From CAYREX01 sp964423505 (GTDB lineage: Bacteria > Fermentibacterota > Fermentibacteria > Fermentibacterales > JCC-6), in the NCBI GenBank assembly GCA_964423505.1, contig CAYREX010000001.1:124001-188000 (forward strand): DNA of 64,000 bases, given 5' to 3'. The position numbers and the translations under genes were made by a program. The notes under the pieces were generated by a model. It saw nothing but the letters and a program-made list of their open reading frames with translations, did not search any database and was not told the DNA's origin. Positions 1 to 8,464 of this stretch are shown in pieces (positions within the stretch are counted from its first letter, which is position 1; the number at the start of each line of letters is the position of its first letter).

Positions 1-636
1 CCATGCAACGTCTGCGATCCGGAGGACAGGCGCTTTGCCACCATAATGCGGATGGAGCCGGACGGCAGCAACCTCGAGGTCTACGTGAGGGGGGTCAGGA
101 ACACGGTCGGGTTCGACTGGGATCCGGATACGGGGAGGCTCTGGTTCACCGATAACGGCAGAGACCGAATGGGAGACGACGTCCCCCCGGACGAGCTGAA
201 CCGCGTGGAGACCGGCGGCGAACACTTCGGTTTCCCGTACGTCCACGGGATCGACCTGCCGGACCCTCAGTTCGGGGGGGAGGAGGAGGTGACCGTCCCT
301 CTGACCCCACCGGTTGCGGAGCTGGGGCCCCACGTAGCCGCCCTTGGGATGGTCTTCTATACGGGAGAGTCGTTCCCGGAGGAGTACTGGGGACAGGTCC
401 TCATAGCCGAGCACGGCTCCTGGAACAGGAGCGAGCCCATCGGCTACCGCGTGACCATGGTAAGGCTCCGTGACGGGGACCCGGTCTCCTACGAGGTGTT
501 CGCCGAGGGATGGCTGACGGAAGAGGGGGCCTTCGGCAGGCCCGTCGACCTCCTGGTGCTCCGGGACGGCTCTCTGCTCGTCTCGGACGACCGTGCCGAC
601 AGGATATACAGGATTACTTACTCCGGCGGATCCTGA
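1..636 (+). CDS. Sorbosone/glucose dehydrogenase-family protein, 5'-truncated
   Basis: The frame is open from base 1, so the N-terminus lies outside the window; 211 residues remain, ending at TGA 634-636. The fragment matches the C-terminal half of the soluble PQQ-dependent glucose/L-sorbosone dehydrogenase beta-propeller family: GVRNTVGFDWDPDTG, LWFTDNGRD, DDVPPDELNRV and GEHFGFPYVHG are typical blade motifs. Such proteins oxidise sugars or aldehydes in the periplasm, but many family members have no proven substrate. The window does not show whether there is a signal peptide. A Met at 46 is internal to the conserved domain and is not the true start. Confidence 0.85.
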   Translation, partial: PCNVCDPEDRRFATIMRMEPDGSNLEVYVRGVRNTVGFDWDPDTGRLWFTDNGRDRMGDDVPPDELNRVETGGEHFGFPYVHGIDLPDPQFGGEEEVTVPLTPPVAELGPHVAALGMVFYTGESFPEEYWGQVLIAEHGSWNRSEPIGYRVTMVRLRDGDPVSYEVFAEGWLTEEGAFGRPVDLLVLRDGSLLVSDDRADRIYRITYSGGS

Positions 637-777
637 TCTACGAATGACGCCTGCCAAGGCCGCGCCGGTTGCGCCGAAGGGTGCGGTTCCCCATCGTAAG
701 TCTACAGCTTCTGCCGGACCCGCAGCAGTACACCGAGCTGTCGCCCGGGTTCGGGCGCAGGGAAAGGAGGCGCAGGT

Positions 778-1374
778 ATGAGGTTCGTCGGTATCCTGCT
801 GCTGGCCGCCGCCGCTCTCCCGGGAGCGTTCGCGGACGAGGTGCACAGTTACGACTTCCGGGAGCTCCCGGAGGGCTGGACCGCCGATCCGGAGTGGTCC
901 TTCGACGCTACCGGCGCTCACGTCGCGGTCTCGGTCAGCTCCGGCGGCCCTCCGGTCTCCAACAGGGCCGAGATGTCCTCCGGGGACGGCTTCCTGCTGA
1001 TGCCGGAGGGAACCGACTCGGTGGCGGTGCTCATGGAGTGCTCCCACTCGTTCGACGGGGGCTACTACTCCGGCGAGGCCTCGGCGATGGTCTACGCAAC
1101 CGCCATCCTGGACGGGGAGACGCATGCCGTGGTCCTGGAGTACGAGAGCTGGGGCTTCCCCGGGGACGGCACTGACGCTCTCTACTCCACCTCGTTCGGC
1201 GCATCGGAGGGGGACACGCTCTCCTTCGAGCTGTACGCCAGCGCCTCGGCGTACTCCGGCTGGGCGGAGGCCGCGTGGGACATCGAGTCGATGACCGTCA
1301 CCGTCTACGGAGCCGCCTCCCTGGCACCCGGCTCGTGGGGGGCCGTCAAGGCCGGCTGGGGCGAGGAGGGGTGA
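778..1374 (+). CDS. Secreted protein with W-G-x-V-K C-terminal tail (tail protein A)
   Basis: 198 residues, with AAAGGAGG at 763-770 placed 7 nt before the ATG. Residues 1-19 are a Sec signal peptide (MRFVGILLLAAAALPGAFA, cut before DEVHS). The mature part is rich in Ser, Gly, Tyr and acidic residues and looks beta-stranded; I recognise no named domain. It ends SLAPGSWGAVKAGWGEEG, a divergent copy of the tail on the proteins ending at 3662, 11372 and 62630. It differs from them by extending four residues past the aromatic position. The SurA-like lipoprotein gene 1979-3562 lies about 600 bp away on the other strand. Function unknown; export is well supported. Confidence 0.75.
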   Translation: MRFVGILLLAAAALPGAFADEVHSYDFRELPEGWTADPEWSFDATGAHVAVSVSSGGPPVSNRAEMSSGDGFLLMPEGTDSVAVLMECSHSFDGGYYSGEASAMVYATAILDGETHAVVLEYESWGFPGDGTDALYSTSFGASEGDTLSFELYASASAYSGWAEAAWDIESMTVTVYGAASLAPGSWGAVKAGWGEEG

Positions 1375-1393
1375 GGGCGCGCAGAGGCCCGGG

Positions 1394-1882
1394 CTAGTCC
1401 CAGACTCCCACGGTCACGAACCGGAGGTCCTCGGCGCCGCACCCGGGGCAGGTGAACGTTGCGGAGACGGGGTCCGGGACCAGCAGCAGTGTGTCTCCCG
1501 GGCATCCCGCTTCATCCTGCAGGTACACCCAGAAGGAGAGCCCGTCCCCCTCGGCCGGCGTCAGAAGCGAGTCAGGCTCGAAGGTCGACATGGCCTCGAT
1601 GATCGCCTCGCGGTGCTCCCCGGAGGGAGGTCCCGCCTCGGTGTCCCCGTCTCCGCATCCCCGCTCCGCCGCGGTCCTCTCCACCAGGTCGAAGAGGACC
1701 GTACAGGGCAGGCCGGAGGCGGAGGCTTCGTAGACCTCCCTGACGTATCCCGGCATCCTGCCCACCCCGTGGAAGACCTCTTCCGTGGTGTGACCGCATA
1801 TGCCGCAGCTTCCCACCAGGACATCGCCCGCCAGCAGCGGCATGGCCAGCAGCAGGGGCATCACTGTCGAACTGAGCCTCAT
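1394..1882 (-). CDS. Secreted CxxC protein of unknown function
   Basis: 162 residues. I place the start at ATG 1882, preceded by GGAGGAG at 5 nt; an upstream in-frame Met at 1930 would put the signal peptide in the middle of the protein. MRLSSTVMPLLLAMPLLAG is a signal peptide, so the product is exported. Two CxxC pairs stand out: CGICGH just after the cleavage region, and CPGCGAE near the C-terminus, which resembles a zinc ribbon. Further Cys residues occur between them (LPCTV, RGCGD, AGCPGD), so disulfides or metal binding are possible. It is convergent with tail protein A (19-nt gap) and lies downstream of the SurA-like gene. No family recognised. Confidence 0.6.
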   Translation of the reverse strand: MRLSSTVMPLLLAMPLLAGDVLVGSCGICGHTTEEVFHGVGRMPGYVREVYEASASGLPCTVLFDLVERTAAERGCGDGDTEAGPPSGEHREAIIEAMSTFEPDSLLTPAEGDGLSFWVYLQDEAGCPGDTLLLVPDPVSATFTCPGCGAEDLRFVTVGVWD

Positions 1883-1978
1883 CTCTCCTCCATTCCGGTG
1901 CGCCTCTGCGGAAGCGCGGGGGAGGCGCATCGACCGGCGTCGCGATGACAGCCCTTGTGGTTCCCCGCCCGGGAGGCG

Positions 1979-3562
1979 TCACCAGAGCCCCGGATCCTCC
2001 GGCAGGCTGTCGATGACCTCCTCGCGGAGGACGATCCCGTGGCGCTCCTCCAGTCGTTGCATCCACTCGGCGGCGGCCTCCTCCGAGAGCCTGTACCTGG
2101 CCATCTGCTCCAGGTCTATCCGCGCCTCGTCGAAGGTGGCTTCCCTCTCCGGGACCACCTCCACGAGCCTGAGGAGCAGGAAGTCGCCGGACTGCTCCAT
2201 CGGGTAGGGACCGTGCCACGTGAGCGTGTCCTCCGGCGGGATGGCGAAGGCCTCCTCGCCGGCGCCGGCCGGTACGCTGACCATCCTGAGGGGACCGATG
2301 ACGCCGGGCGGGACATCCTCGCCGGTCACCCAGTCCAGAGGGTCCAGGGAGGAGACCAGCCCGGCCGTCTCTCCCTCCGTCCCGCTCTGCTCGAGCTCCT
2401 CCAGTCGCTCCCCGGGCAATACGGCGGTATCGAAGTATCGGCGCTCCTCGAAGACAGGCGGCTCCGGCAGGAGCTCCCACTGCTCCTCGAGGTCCTCCCT
2501 CTGGACATCCACCTCGCCGACGCTGTCGGCGTACAGCCGCTCGGCCGCAAGCTGGAGAACCCAGCTGTCCCGCTCCTCCTCCAGGGAGTCCAGAGTGGAG
2601 GGGGACCATTCGAAGAGGGAGTCGACCAGCACAGTCTGCAGCAGCAGGTTGTCGACCAGGTAGCCGAGCCAGGTGACCGAGCCGGGCTGGACCGGCATTC
2701 GCATGCCCAGGTACTCGGCCTCGTAGTGGAGCTCACCCGCGGCCCAGTCGCCCAGGCCGGACGAGAGCGCGACGGCTCCCGGGTCGGGCGGCGGCGAGGG
2801 GTAGGCCTCGGCCACCGACTGCAGGACCGTTGTGTCCACCTCTACCCCGAGATCCTCCCTGACGAGGGAGAGGGTACGCATCCTGAAGGCCTGGTACCTG
2901 CTGTGAGCGAGCGCCTCTCTGGCCTCCTGGATGACCATGGCGGTATCCGGGACCATTGCATCTCCCGGGCCCGCGGGGCTCGTGGTCAGGGAGTCGAGCC
3001 TGACCGTGGCCCCGGAGCTGTCAGGGGCCGACTGGCCCGGCTCCAGCGAGTCGAGGAGGGCGGCCCGTCCCTCCGGTATCTGTGCCCTGTTCACGGGGCC
3101 GAACCTGCCCTCGTAGGCGGTGCCCGGCCTCACGGTGAACCAGTAACCGGTGCCCAGGCTGCCCAGGTACTCCTCCAGGTCCTCGTCGGTGACCGCCTCG
3201 GACAGGCGCTCGACCATCATGACCGCGGCCGCGTCCGCAGCCGTGCTCCTCAGCCTCGCAGCCGATAGGGCCTCGATTTCCGGAGCATCCAGATAGCCGG
3301 CCTGCTGCAGCTCACGCTCGACCACGGTCCTCCTCGCCAGCGAGAGCACGAGGCTCCTCGCAGGGTCCGGCGAGCCCAGGAAGACCTGCCTCTCCTCCCC
3401 GGTGAGGCCTGCCCATGCTTCCGCCGCATCGCCTGCGCGCACGGTGTCCCCCGCGGCAACGGCCAGCCAGGGGTCGACCGGGGCTTCGGGGGCGGAGCAG
3501 GAGCAGAGGAGCAGGGTCGAGATGAGCGCGGATGCCGCTGTCGGGACTGATGCTCTGGTCAT
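1979..3562 (-). CDS. SurA/PpiC-like periplasmic chaperone lipoprotein
   Basis: 527 residues. ATG 3562 has GGAGG close upstream. The N-terminus ends in a lipobox (LLLCSC), predicting a lipid-anchored envelope protein. The sequence is long, helical and acidic, with a SurA-like N-terminal pattern (GDTVRAGDAAEAW, then LVLSLARRTVVERELQQAG). A region near residues 340-480 resembles a degenerate parvulin (PpiC) domain. It is clearly paralogous to the truncated gene at 62732-64000: both share GDTV near the N-terminus, a LALAR/LSLAR helix, a YxxTVxPG segment and an MPVQP motif followed by a W-rich helix. It follows tail protein B on the same strand across a terminator. I infer a folding or sorting factor; isomerase activity is not shown by the sequence. 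Confidence 0.65.
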   Translation of the reverse strand: MTRASVPTAASALISTLLLCSCSAPEAPVDPWLAVAAGDTVRAGDAAEAWAGLTGEERQVFLGSPDPARSLVLSLARRTVVERELQQAGYLDAPEIEALSAARLRSTAADAAAVMMVERLSEAVTDEDLEEYLGSLGTGYWFTVRPGTAYEGRFGPVNRAQIPEGRAALLDSLEPGQSAPDSSGATVRLDSLTTSPAGPGDAMVPDTAMVIQEAREALAHSRYQAFRMRTLSLVREDLGVEVDTTVLQSVAEAYPSPPPDPGAVALSSGLGDWAAGELHYEAEYLGMRMPVQPGSVTWLGYLVDNLLLQTVLVDSLFEWSPSTLDSLEEERDSWVLQLAAERLYADSVGEVDVQREDLEEQWELLPEPPVFEERRYFDTAVLPGERLEELEQSGTEGETAGLVSSLDPLDWVTGEDVPPGVIGPLRMVSVPAGAGEEAFAIPPEDTLTWHGPYPMEQSGDFLLLRLVEVVPEREATFDEARIDLEQMARYRLSEEAAAEWMQRLEERHGIVLREEVIDSLPEDPGLW

Positions 3563-3608
3563 GGTGCCTCCTGCCGGCCGGTCGGCTTCTCGCCCGACCG
3601 CGCCGCGG

Positions 3609-3640
3609 AAAAAAGGAAGGGGCCGTTGCCGGCCCCTTCC
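3609..3640 (-). terminator. Rho-independent terminator after tail protein B
   Basis: On the minus strand a perfect 10-bp stem (GGAAGGGGCC / GGCCCCTTCC, 3615-3624 and 3631-3640) with a 6-nt loop is followed by six T. It lies 22 nt past the stop of the 3662-4312 gene, before the SurA-like gene. A terminator with the same GGAAGGGG core sits at the equivalent place at 62659. Confidence 0.9.
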
Positions 3641-3661
3641 GCAGTCGGTCTCCGAATGACC

Positions 3662-4312
3662 CTAGAAGAGGGTCTTGATGGAGCCCCAGGTGCCCCTGTC
3701 GAGAGGGGTGAGCGATCCGTACAGGATGCGGAACATGTCGCTGGGGGCGTAGCCCTGGGAGGACCACGTAACCCAGCCGGAGTTGTAGAGGTAGCACTCC
3801 TGGCCCCTGACGGTGGTCCCGGCCAGGAAGTACCAGGTGTCGGCGCTCTGCCTCTGTACGGTTATCCAGTAGGTGGTGCCGACGTCTGCGCTGATGGGCG
3901 TGCCCGGGGTGCAGTCCGACTCGTACACGGTGTACGAGCCGAAGCTGATGCCGGTGGCGGTGTTGACTACCGTGGAGGTCACGTCCTCCATCTCGGTGCC
4001 CGGACCCGAGCCGGTGTCCTGGTAGAGGAGCGTGCTGCAGGACGTGGGCATGGAGGCGGCTGTAGTGAGTGTCCAGTAGGTGAGCTCCTGTACCTCTGCG
4101 TCGGTGGAGAGCGTCATGTCGTCGGCGGTGACGTAGTCGCCGAAGCTGGCGAACGCGGTGTCGAGGGCGTCGCCTGCGTCGTATGCGTAGCTGTCGATGT
4201 TGTCGTCGGAGCTGGGGTATCCGTAGCTCCCGCTTATCTCGCCGCTTATCGCGGGAGCGCTGGCGAGAGCCGCCCCGGCAGCAACTACGAGAACCAGAAA
4301 GAGAGTCCTCAT
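3662..4312 (-). CDS. Secreted protein with TWGxIKxxF C-terminal tail (tail protein B)
   Basis: 216 residues from ATG 4312, preceded by GGAAAGGACGAAG. The start is chosen because MRTLFLVLVVAAGAALASA is a clean signal peptide; the open frame continues upstream through another gene. The mature part is Ser/Thr/Tyr/Asp-rich and beta-like, with few Cys, and includes TTYWITVQRQSADTWYFLAG, a pattern common in bacterial secreted beta-sandwich proteins. It ends exactly with LTPLDRGTWGSIKTLF, almost identical to the end of the 61794-62630 product, although the rest of the two proteins is unrelated. A strong terminator and then the SurA-like lipoprotein follow. No enzymatic motif is visible, so the role is probably structural or cell-surface. 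Confidence 0.8.
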   Translation of the reverse strand: MRTLFLVLVVAAGAALASAPAISGEISGSYGYPSSDDNIDSYAYDAGDALDTAFASFGDYVTADDMTLSTDAEVQELTYWTLTTAASMPTSCSTLLYQDTGSGPGTEMEDVTSTVVNTATGISFGSYTVYESDCTPGTPISADVGTTYWITVQRQSADTWYFLAGTTVRGQECYLYNSGWVTWSSQGYAPSDMFRILYGSLTPLDRGTWGSIKTLF

Positions 4313-4394
4313 CTTCGTCCTTTCCGTCAGGGTAATCCGGTCCATGCTAGAACGTGCTTTATACTCGCACGCCCTCGCCTGGTCAATGGGCAGA

Positions 4395-4418
4395 GAACCT
4401 CCCCGTGCGGGGAGGTTC
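4395..4418 (-). terminator. Terminator hairpin after the RRM gene
   Basis: A perfect 10-bp inverted repeat (GAACCTCCCC / GGGGAGGTTC) with a GTGC loop lies 17 nt past the RRM stop codon. The following minus-strand bases (TCTCTG) are only partly T-rich, so termination may be moderate. Confidence 0.7.
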
Positions 4419-4434
4419 CAACGGCGGTCAGACG

Positions 4435-4680
4435 TTAGCGGGAGTGGGCGGAGTCCACCCTGATGGTCCTGCCGTCCAGCTCGGCGCCGTTCATCTCCTC
4501 CATGGCCCGCCGCGCCTCTTCCTCGTTCGAGAAGGTGACGAAGCCGAAACCTCTCGACCGGCCGGTGTCCCGGTCGGTTATCACTTTCGCCTCGGTGACG
4601 GTACCGTAAGGGGAGAAGGCATCGAAGAGCCCCTTGTCGTCTGTCGCCCATGCGATTCCACCTACAAATAGCTTGCTCAA
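4435..4680 (-). CDS. RRM-domain RNA-binding protein
   Basis: 81 residues forming a single RNA-recognition motif. RNP2 is KLFVGGIA at residues 3-10 and RNP1 is RGFGFVTF near residues 44-51; the aromatic RNA-stacking residues are intact. The linker (DTGRSRGFGFV) and C-terminal strand match bacterial stand-alone RRM proteins such as cyanobacterial Rbp, which are often cold-induced and bind single-stranded RNA. The start is TTG 4680 with GGAACGGAGCGAG upstream; no in-frame ATG would keep RNP2. It has its own near-consensus promoter at 4856-4883 and a leader of about 170 nt, so post-transcriptional control is likely. It ends at a hairpin terminator. Confidence 0.92.
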   Translation of the reverse strand: MSKLFVGGIAWATDDKGLFDAFSPYGTVTEAKVITDRDTGRSRGFGFVTFSNEEEARRAMEEMNGAELDGRTIRVDSAHSR

Positions 4681-4849
4681 GACTCGCTCCGTTCCTATGG
4701 GGCCGTTGCCCCACGCTCTCCGGGTCCATCCCGGTTCTCGGCGCTCCCGCCGCAGGTCCGGCCAACAGGGCCGGTCGTAACTGGATTAGGCTGCAACTGA
4801 CCGGGCGTGCTCTTGATGGAGGGCAGCAACCTGTGCAGTAGCCGTAATC
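4681..4849 (-). promoter_or_regulatory. Long structured 5' leader of the RRM gene
   Basis: The predicted start site near 4849 leaves about 170 untranslated nucleotides before TTG 4680. Two perfect hairpins are visible: CCGGCC/GGCCGG with a 5-nt loop at 4758-4774, and TGGGGC/GCCCCA with a 4-nt loop at 4698-4713, just upstream of the ribosome-binding region. A leader of this length is common for cold-shock and RNA-binding protein genes that regulate their own mRNA. I found no match to a riboswitch consensus I know. Confidence 0.45.
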
Positions 4850-4855
4850 GGGCAG

Positions 4856-4883
4856 ATTATACCCACTACGGGATTCGGGTCAA
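4856..4883 (-). promoter_or_regulatory. Sigma70-type promoter for the RRM gene
   Basis: Minus-strand TTGACC (4883-4878), a 16-bp spacer and a perfect TATAAT (4861-4856). The -35 box overlaps the stop codon of the upstream sulfotransferase gene, so the RRM gene is transcribed independently. Confidence 0.75.
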
Positions 4884-5719
4884 GGAGTCGTCTGACAGTC
4901 CTCCTCCCCGCCGGGCGGAGGGCCGATTAGCTGCAGCGCCCTCTCGTATATCAGCTTGTCCGGACGGCACAGCTCTTCTATGCGCTCCATCTGCTCCGGC
5001 GTGACCTCCCTCTTCCCGTAGGACCTCCCCCTGGGATTCCGATTCACGTGCGGTATCAGCAGCCTGCAGCCGTAGGTCTCCCTGAAGCGCTCCGCGAGCA
5101 GGTCCAGCCGTTCCAGGACAGAGACTATCCTGAACCGGTCGAGAGCCTCCAGGGATCTCTCCATGACGGCATCCGTGACCTCCGCCCCGAAGGGGAGCAG
5201 CCCCGGCGCCAGGAAGTGACAGTAGGCCCGTCCGTACCATTCGGCCCTGGGGGTCTCGAGGAAGTCATCCAGCTCCATGTCGGTCCTGAAGTGGTCGCCC
5301 GGCTTGTACCGGTTGAAGAAGTAGTTCGAGAGCCACCTCCGGACCGGGTCCCTGAGAAGGAGCAGGAAGTCCCATTCATCCGAGAACCCGTCCAGTACCT
5401 CCTTCCGGACCGGGCAGTGCCCGGAGACGAACCTGGCCCCGGCGCTGGCCAGATTGTAGGCGAGCATGTCCGCCCTGAAGGCTCCGTAGTCCCTGCCGAG
5501 GACCTCTGAGGCCCTGGCTGCGGCGATGTGGTCGTGATGACGCCCAGCCGGATAGAAGGGAAGCTGTACCTTCGGTCCCATGGCCGTCCTCAGGGCTATT
5601 GTCAGGGAGCTGCCCCCGCATTTCGGCACGTGCACGAAGGCTATCCTGGCATCCCCGCGGACGTAGCCGCCGGAGGCTAGCTGCCGAATGTTGCGTCGCA
5701 GAAAGGCCGTCAGTCCCAT
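4880..5719 (-). CDS. Sulfotransferase family protein
   Basis: 279 residues; ATG 5719 with GGGGGATCG upstream. The 5'-phosphosulfate-binding loop of PAPS-dependent sulfotransferases is present near residue 30 (FVHVPKCGGSSL). The 3'-phosphate-binding motif is near residue 125 (RDPVRRWLSNYFF, with its Arg and Ser). The spacing fits the carbohydrate sulfotransferase group (Sulfotransfer_2-like). It would move a sulfuryl group from PAPS to a glycan or other hydroxyl; the acceptor is unknown. It has no signal peptide, so it is probably cytoplasmic. It follows the sulfatase-like gene (start 7076, stop 5769) by 49 nt on the same strand, suggesting co-transcription and a link to sulfated surface glycans. 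Confidence 0.8.
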   Translation of the reverse strand: MGLTAFLRRNIRQLASGGYVRGDARIAFVHVPKCGGSSLTIALRTAMGPKVQLPFYPAGRHHDHIAAARASEVLGRDYGAFRADMLAYNLASAGARFVSGHCPVRKEVLDGFSDEWDFLLLLRDPVRRWLSNYFFNRYKPGDHFRTDMELDDFLETPRAEWYGRAYCHFLAPGLLPFGAEVTDAVMERSLEALDRFRIVSVLERLDLLAERFRETYGCRLLIPHVNRNPRGRSYGKREVTPEQMERIEELCRPDKLIYERALQLIGPPPGGEEDCQTTP

Positions 5720-5768
5720 CGATCCCCCTTCTTCGGTCTGCGGATGGCGCGGGTACTCCTCAACTCAC

Positions 5769-7076
5769 TCAGATGTAACCCAGGTCCCTGAGCGCCGGCG
5801 CAACATCGATGTCCGACATGACCGGCTCGTACCTCCTGGGCGTTAGCCAGTAGCTCTCCAGGCGGGCCTGCAGCGCCGAGTCGGGGTCCAGGGGCTCCAG
5901 CTCCTCAGGATCCCTGTCAAGCCTGTACATCACGGTGCTGTCCGTGGCCGGGACCCAGACGACCTTCCGATGGCCGACCCGCATTGAGGCCATCTGGAAG
6001 GGGGGGCCCGTGTTGACGCCGCTGGCGGGGAGCGCTCTCTCATTCGCCGGTGGACCGGAAAGGAGGTCCCGTCCCGCCAGATCCGGGGGCGGCTCCGTAC
6101 CGGCGGCGGCGAGCATCGTGGGGAGGATGTCCAGCTGGGAGGCGATCCAGTCAGGCTCGTATCCCTCGTGGACGCCGGGTCCGGAGAGGATGACGGGAAC
6201 CCTGGTAATCTCCTGGAACATCGTCCTGCCATGCTCGACGTAGCCGTGCTCCAGGAACTCCTCGCCGTGGTCGGCGGTGACTATCACGAGCGTGGCGTCC
6301 TGGATGCCCTGCCTGCGGAGCTCCGCCCAGAGGCGGGAGAGCTGGCTGTCGGTCCAGGCTATCTCCCCGTCGTAGAGGTCCACCATCCTGTCCCTCAGCG
6401 TTGTGTCGGCCACCGCACCCTCCGGAGTGAAGGTCCAGCTCACCGGCCCGTCGTCGCTCCCGGCGAAGAGCGTATCGTAGGGCGGCGGCGGATCGTACGG
6501 GGAGTGCGGGTCGAACAGGTGCATCACCAGCAGGAAGGGCTCACCCCCGCCCGGACGGGTCCTGAGCCAGTCTATGGCCGTGTCGACGGTCTCCCCCGCC
6601 ATACCGTGTCCCTGGTCGTTGCATGCGTAACGATCGAACCCCCGGTGGAAGCCCATGCTCTCGCTCAGGAGCATCACGTTGAAGAGGCCCATGGTGCTGT
6701 AGCCGTCGCCGCCCAGGACGGCTGCCGCCGTCGGCATCTCGGACGACGGCATCCAGAGCGTGCGGTCCTGGACGTCGAGCCTGGCACCGTGGCCCCTGGG
6801 GGTCAGGCCGGAGAGCATGGTGGTCACTGCCGGGAGAGTCCAGGAGGACTGGGCCTTGGTCCTCGACCACATTGCGCCGGCGGCAGCGAGGCTGTCCAGC
6901 CCCGGGGAGGTGTCCCTCGGATAACCGTAGCAGCCCATGTGGTCCGCCCTGAGGGTGTCCACTATCACCAGCACGATGTTGGGCCTGCCGACCCGGGGGG
7001 CCGCGCAGGAGGCGCCCAGGAGCGGTACCAGCAGAAGCGCCCCGAGAACGTTTCTCAGCCTCGAACGAAGGAGCAT
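5769..7076 (-). CDS. Sulfatase-like (alkaline phosphatase superfamily) lipoprotein
   Basis: 435 residues from ATG 7076, with GGAG upstream; this start gives a lipoprotein signal (LLLVPLLGASC). The fold signature is clear: NIVLVIVDTLRADHMGCYGY supplies the first metal ligands and VTADHGEEFLEHG the second set. In classical sulfatases the nucleophile is Cys or Ser in C/S-x-P-x-R. Here the aligned segment is WTLPAVTTMLSG, with Thr where the Cys would be and no Arg two residues after Pro, so formylglycine maturation is unlikely. A Thr nucleophile would fit phosphoester hydrolases or phosphotransferases of the same superfamily. Substrate unknown; envelope-anchored. Confidence 0.8.
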   Translation of the reverse strand: MLLRSRLRNVLGALLLVPLLGASCAAPRVGRPNIVLVIVDTLRADHMGCYGYPRDTSPGLDSLAAAGAMWSRTKAQSSWTLPAVTTMLSGLTPRGHGARLDVQDRTLWMPSSEMPTAAAVLGGDGYSTMGLFNVMLLSESMGFHRGFDRYACNDQGHGMAGETVDTAIDWLRTRPGGGEPFLLVMHLFDPHSPYDPPPPYDTLFAGSDDGPVSWTFTPEGAVADTTLRDRMVDLYDGEIAWTDSQLSRLWAELRRQGIQDATLVIVTADHGEEFLEHGYVEHGRTMFQEITRVPVILSGPGVHEGYEPDWIASQLDILPTMLAAAGTEPPPDLAGRDLLSGPPANERALPASGVNTGPPFQMASMRVGHRKVVWVPATDSTVMYRLDRDPEELEPLDPDSALQARLESYWLTPRRYEPVMSDIDVAPALRDLGYI

Positions 7077-7558
7077 CCGTCTCCAGAAGCGATGGTTTGC
7101 GCAGGGAGGCCGAGCATGGATGCGGCCGCGACACTGGACGGTGTGACGACGAACCGGTCCTGCGGGGGACCGCTCACTCTTCCCCACGGGTCGGGGACCG
7201 CTCTGAGCGGAGGCCGACCGGATAACGACTCTCGGATACGATAGGACGAGGAGCTGACCTGGTCAAGCTGCCGGCACCCGACCGTGGTCCGCGGGCACGA
7301 GACCGACTGCGTCAGCGCACCACACCATGCATCATTGACAATCGTATAGAATTGCGTATCTCATATTAGAGGATATATGACATCTTGAATATTGCATGTA
7401 CAGAAACGGGATAGTTTGTATATTGATTTAATAGTAATTATTTCAACATTAGAGCGCCGGGGCGTACGGCGACGAAGGTGGAAGATGACCGCAACATGGA
7501 TTCCCTTCGGTGCATGGGGCATCGGCACCTGCACCGGGGGAGCGACAGGAGGTGAGAG
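7077..7558. other. Intergenic region with an AT-rich island
   Basis: 482 bp between the divergent sulfatase-like and PEBP genes with no convincing gene. Bases 7077-7320 have the usual GC-rich composition. Bases 7330-7450 are strikingly AT-rich for this genome and contain a perfect TTGACA (7335-7340) without a good -10 at standard spacing. They also contain TTGTAT-N17-TATTTC (7416-7444) reading toward the PEBP/encapsulin genes. It probably holds the promoter of the encapsulin cluster; several alternative promoters could be drawn, so I do not choose one. Confidence 0.5.
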
Positions 7559-8020
7559 ATGAGGCTTGGCAGCTCGGCATTCGAGGGGGGCGGCACGATC
7601 CCGGAGAGACACGGATACTACGGGGACAACGTGAGCCCTCCGCTGGAGATCGGCGATGTCCCGCCAGATGCGGAGTCGCTGGCCCTGGTGGTCGACGACC
7701 CGGACGCGGTGGAGCCGGCGGGCAAGGTCTGGGACCACTGGGTGATGTGGGGGATACCCCCGGCAACGGAGCGCATCGAAGAGGGGGGTCCGGTATCCGG
7801 TGCCATCGAGGGCGTCAACGACTTCGGGGAGAATGGCTACGGCGGTCCTGCGCCGCCCGACGGTGAGCACACCTACAGGTTCAGGCTCTACGCGCTGGAC
7901 ACCGGTCTTGACCTGCCTCCCTCCGCCGGGAAGGCCGAGCTGGAGGACGCGATGGAGGACCACGTGCTGGAGAGCGTCGAGCTCACCGGCAGGTTCGCCC
8001 CCGGGGGCGGCCGCTCGTGA
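7559..8020 (+). CDS. YbhB/YbcL-type phosphatidylethanolamine-binding (PEBP) protein
   Basis: 153 residues with AGGAGGTGA a few bases before ATG 7559. It matches the bacterial Raf-kinase-inhibitor-like/PEBP family: GDNVSPPLEI (YYGDNVSPPL), LALVVDDPDA, the W-x-H-W-V segment (KVWDHWVMWGIPP) and the GENGYGGPAPPDGEHTYRF block that forms the anion-binding pocket. Length is normal. No signal peptide, so cytoplasmic. It sits 70 nt upstream of the encapsulated ferritin gene and is probably co-transcribed with it. Its C-terminus (RFAPGGGRS) lacks the LGxGSL cargo peptide seen in the ferritin, so it is not an obvious encapsulin cargo. The ligand of bacterial PEBPs is generally unknown. Confidence 0.9.
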   Translation: MRLGSSAFEGGGTIPERHGYYGDNVSPPLEIGDVPPDAESLALVVDDPDAVEPAGKVWDHWVMWGIPPATERIEEGGPVSGAIEGVNDFGENGYGGPAPPDGEHTYRFRLYALDTGLDLPPSAGKAELEDAMEDHVLESVELTGRFAPGGGRS

Positions 8021-8090
8021 GAGTGGTCGGCGTATCCGGACCCTCGACGCAGATGGAAGCAACCGACGAAACGGGAACGAAAGGCAGGAT

Positions 8091-8444
8091 ATGGCGCAGT
8101 ATCACGAGCCGGTAGAGGAGCTCTCCCCGGAAGACCGGGACGTCGTCAGGGCTCTCACGAGCCTGAAGGAGGAGATAGAGGCCATAGACTGGTACCACCA
8201 GAGGGTGGCGACCGCCTCCGACGGGGAGCTGCGGGACATCCTGGCCCACAACAGGGACGAGGAGATAGAGCACGCCTGCATGGCCCTCGAGTGGCTCAGG
8301 CGAATGTCCCCCGCCTGGGACGGGAACCTCAGGACCTACCTCTTCACCGAGGGAGCCGTGACGGCCCTCGAGGAGGGGGAGGAAGAGGGAGACGGAAGCG
8401 AAGACAACTCGGCTGCCGGCCTGGGCGTCGGCAGCCTCAGATGA
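8091..8444 (+). CDS. Encapsulated ferritin-like protein (EncFtn cargo)
   Basis: 117 residues. The start MAQYHEPVEELS is typical of encapsulated ferritins. The two-helix half-ferritin domain carries the ferroxidase ligands: Glu in KEEIEAIDWYHQR, and Glu and His in HNRDEEIEHACMALEWLRR. Two chains together make one iron site, and the protein oxidises Fe(II) inside an encapsulin shell. The acidic linker (EEGEEEGDGSEDNS) ends in AAGLGVGSLR, a classic encapsulin cargo-loading peptide. The shell gene follows directly. The A of the last sense codon, with the TGA stop (ATGA 8441-8444), could also start an alternative shell frame, implying translational coupling. Confidence 0.95.
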   Translation: MAQYHEPVEELSPEDRDVVRALTSLKEEIEAIDWYHQRVATASDGELRDILAHNRDEEIEHACMALEWLRRMSPAWDGNLRTYLFTEGAVTALEEGEEEGDGSEDNSAAGLGVGSLR

Positions 8445-8464
8445 TCGATGGGAGAGCGCACGCG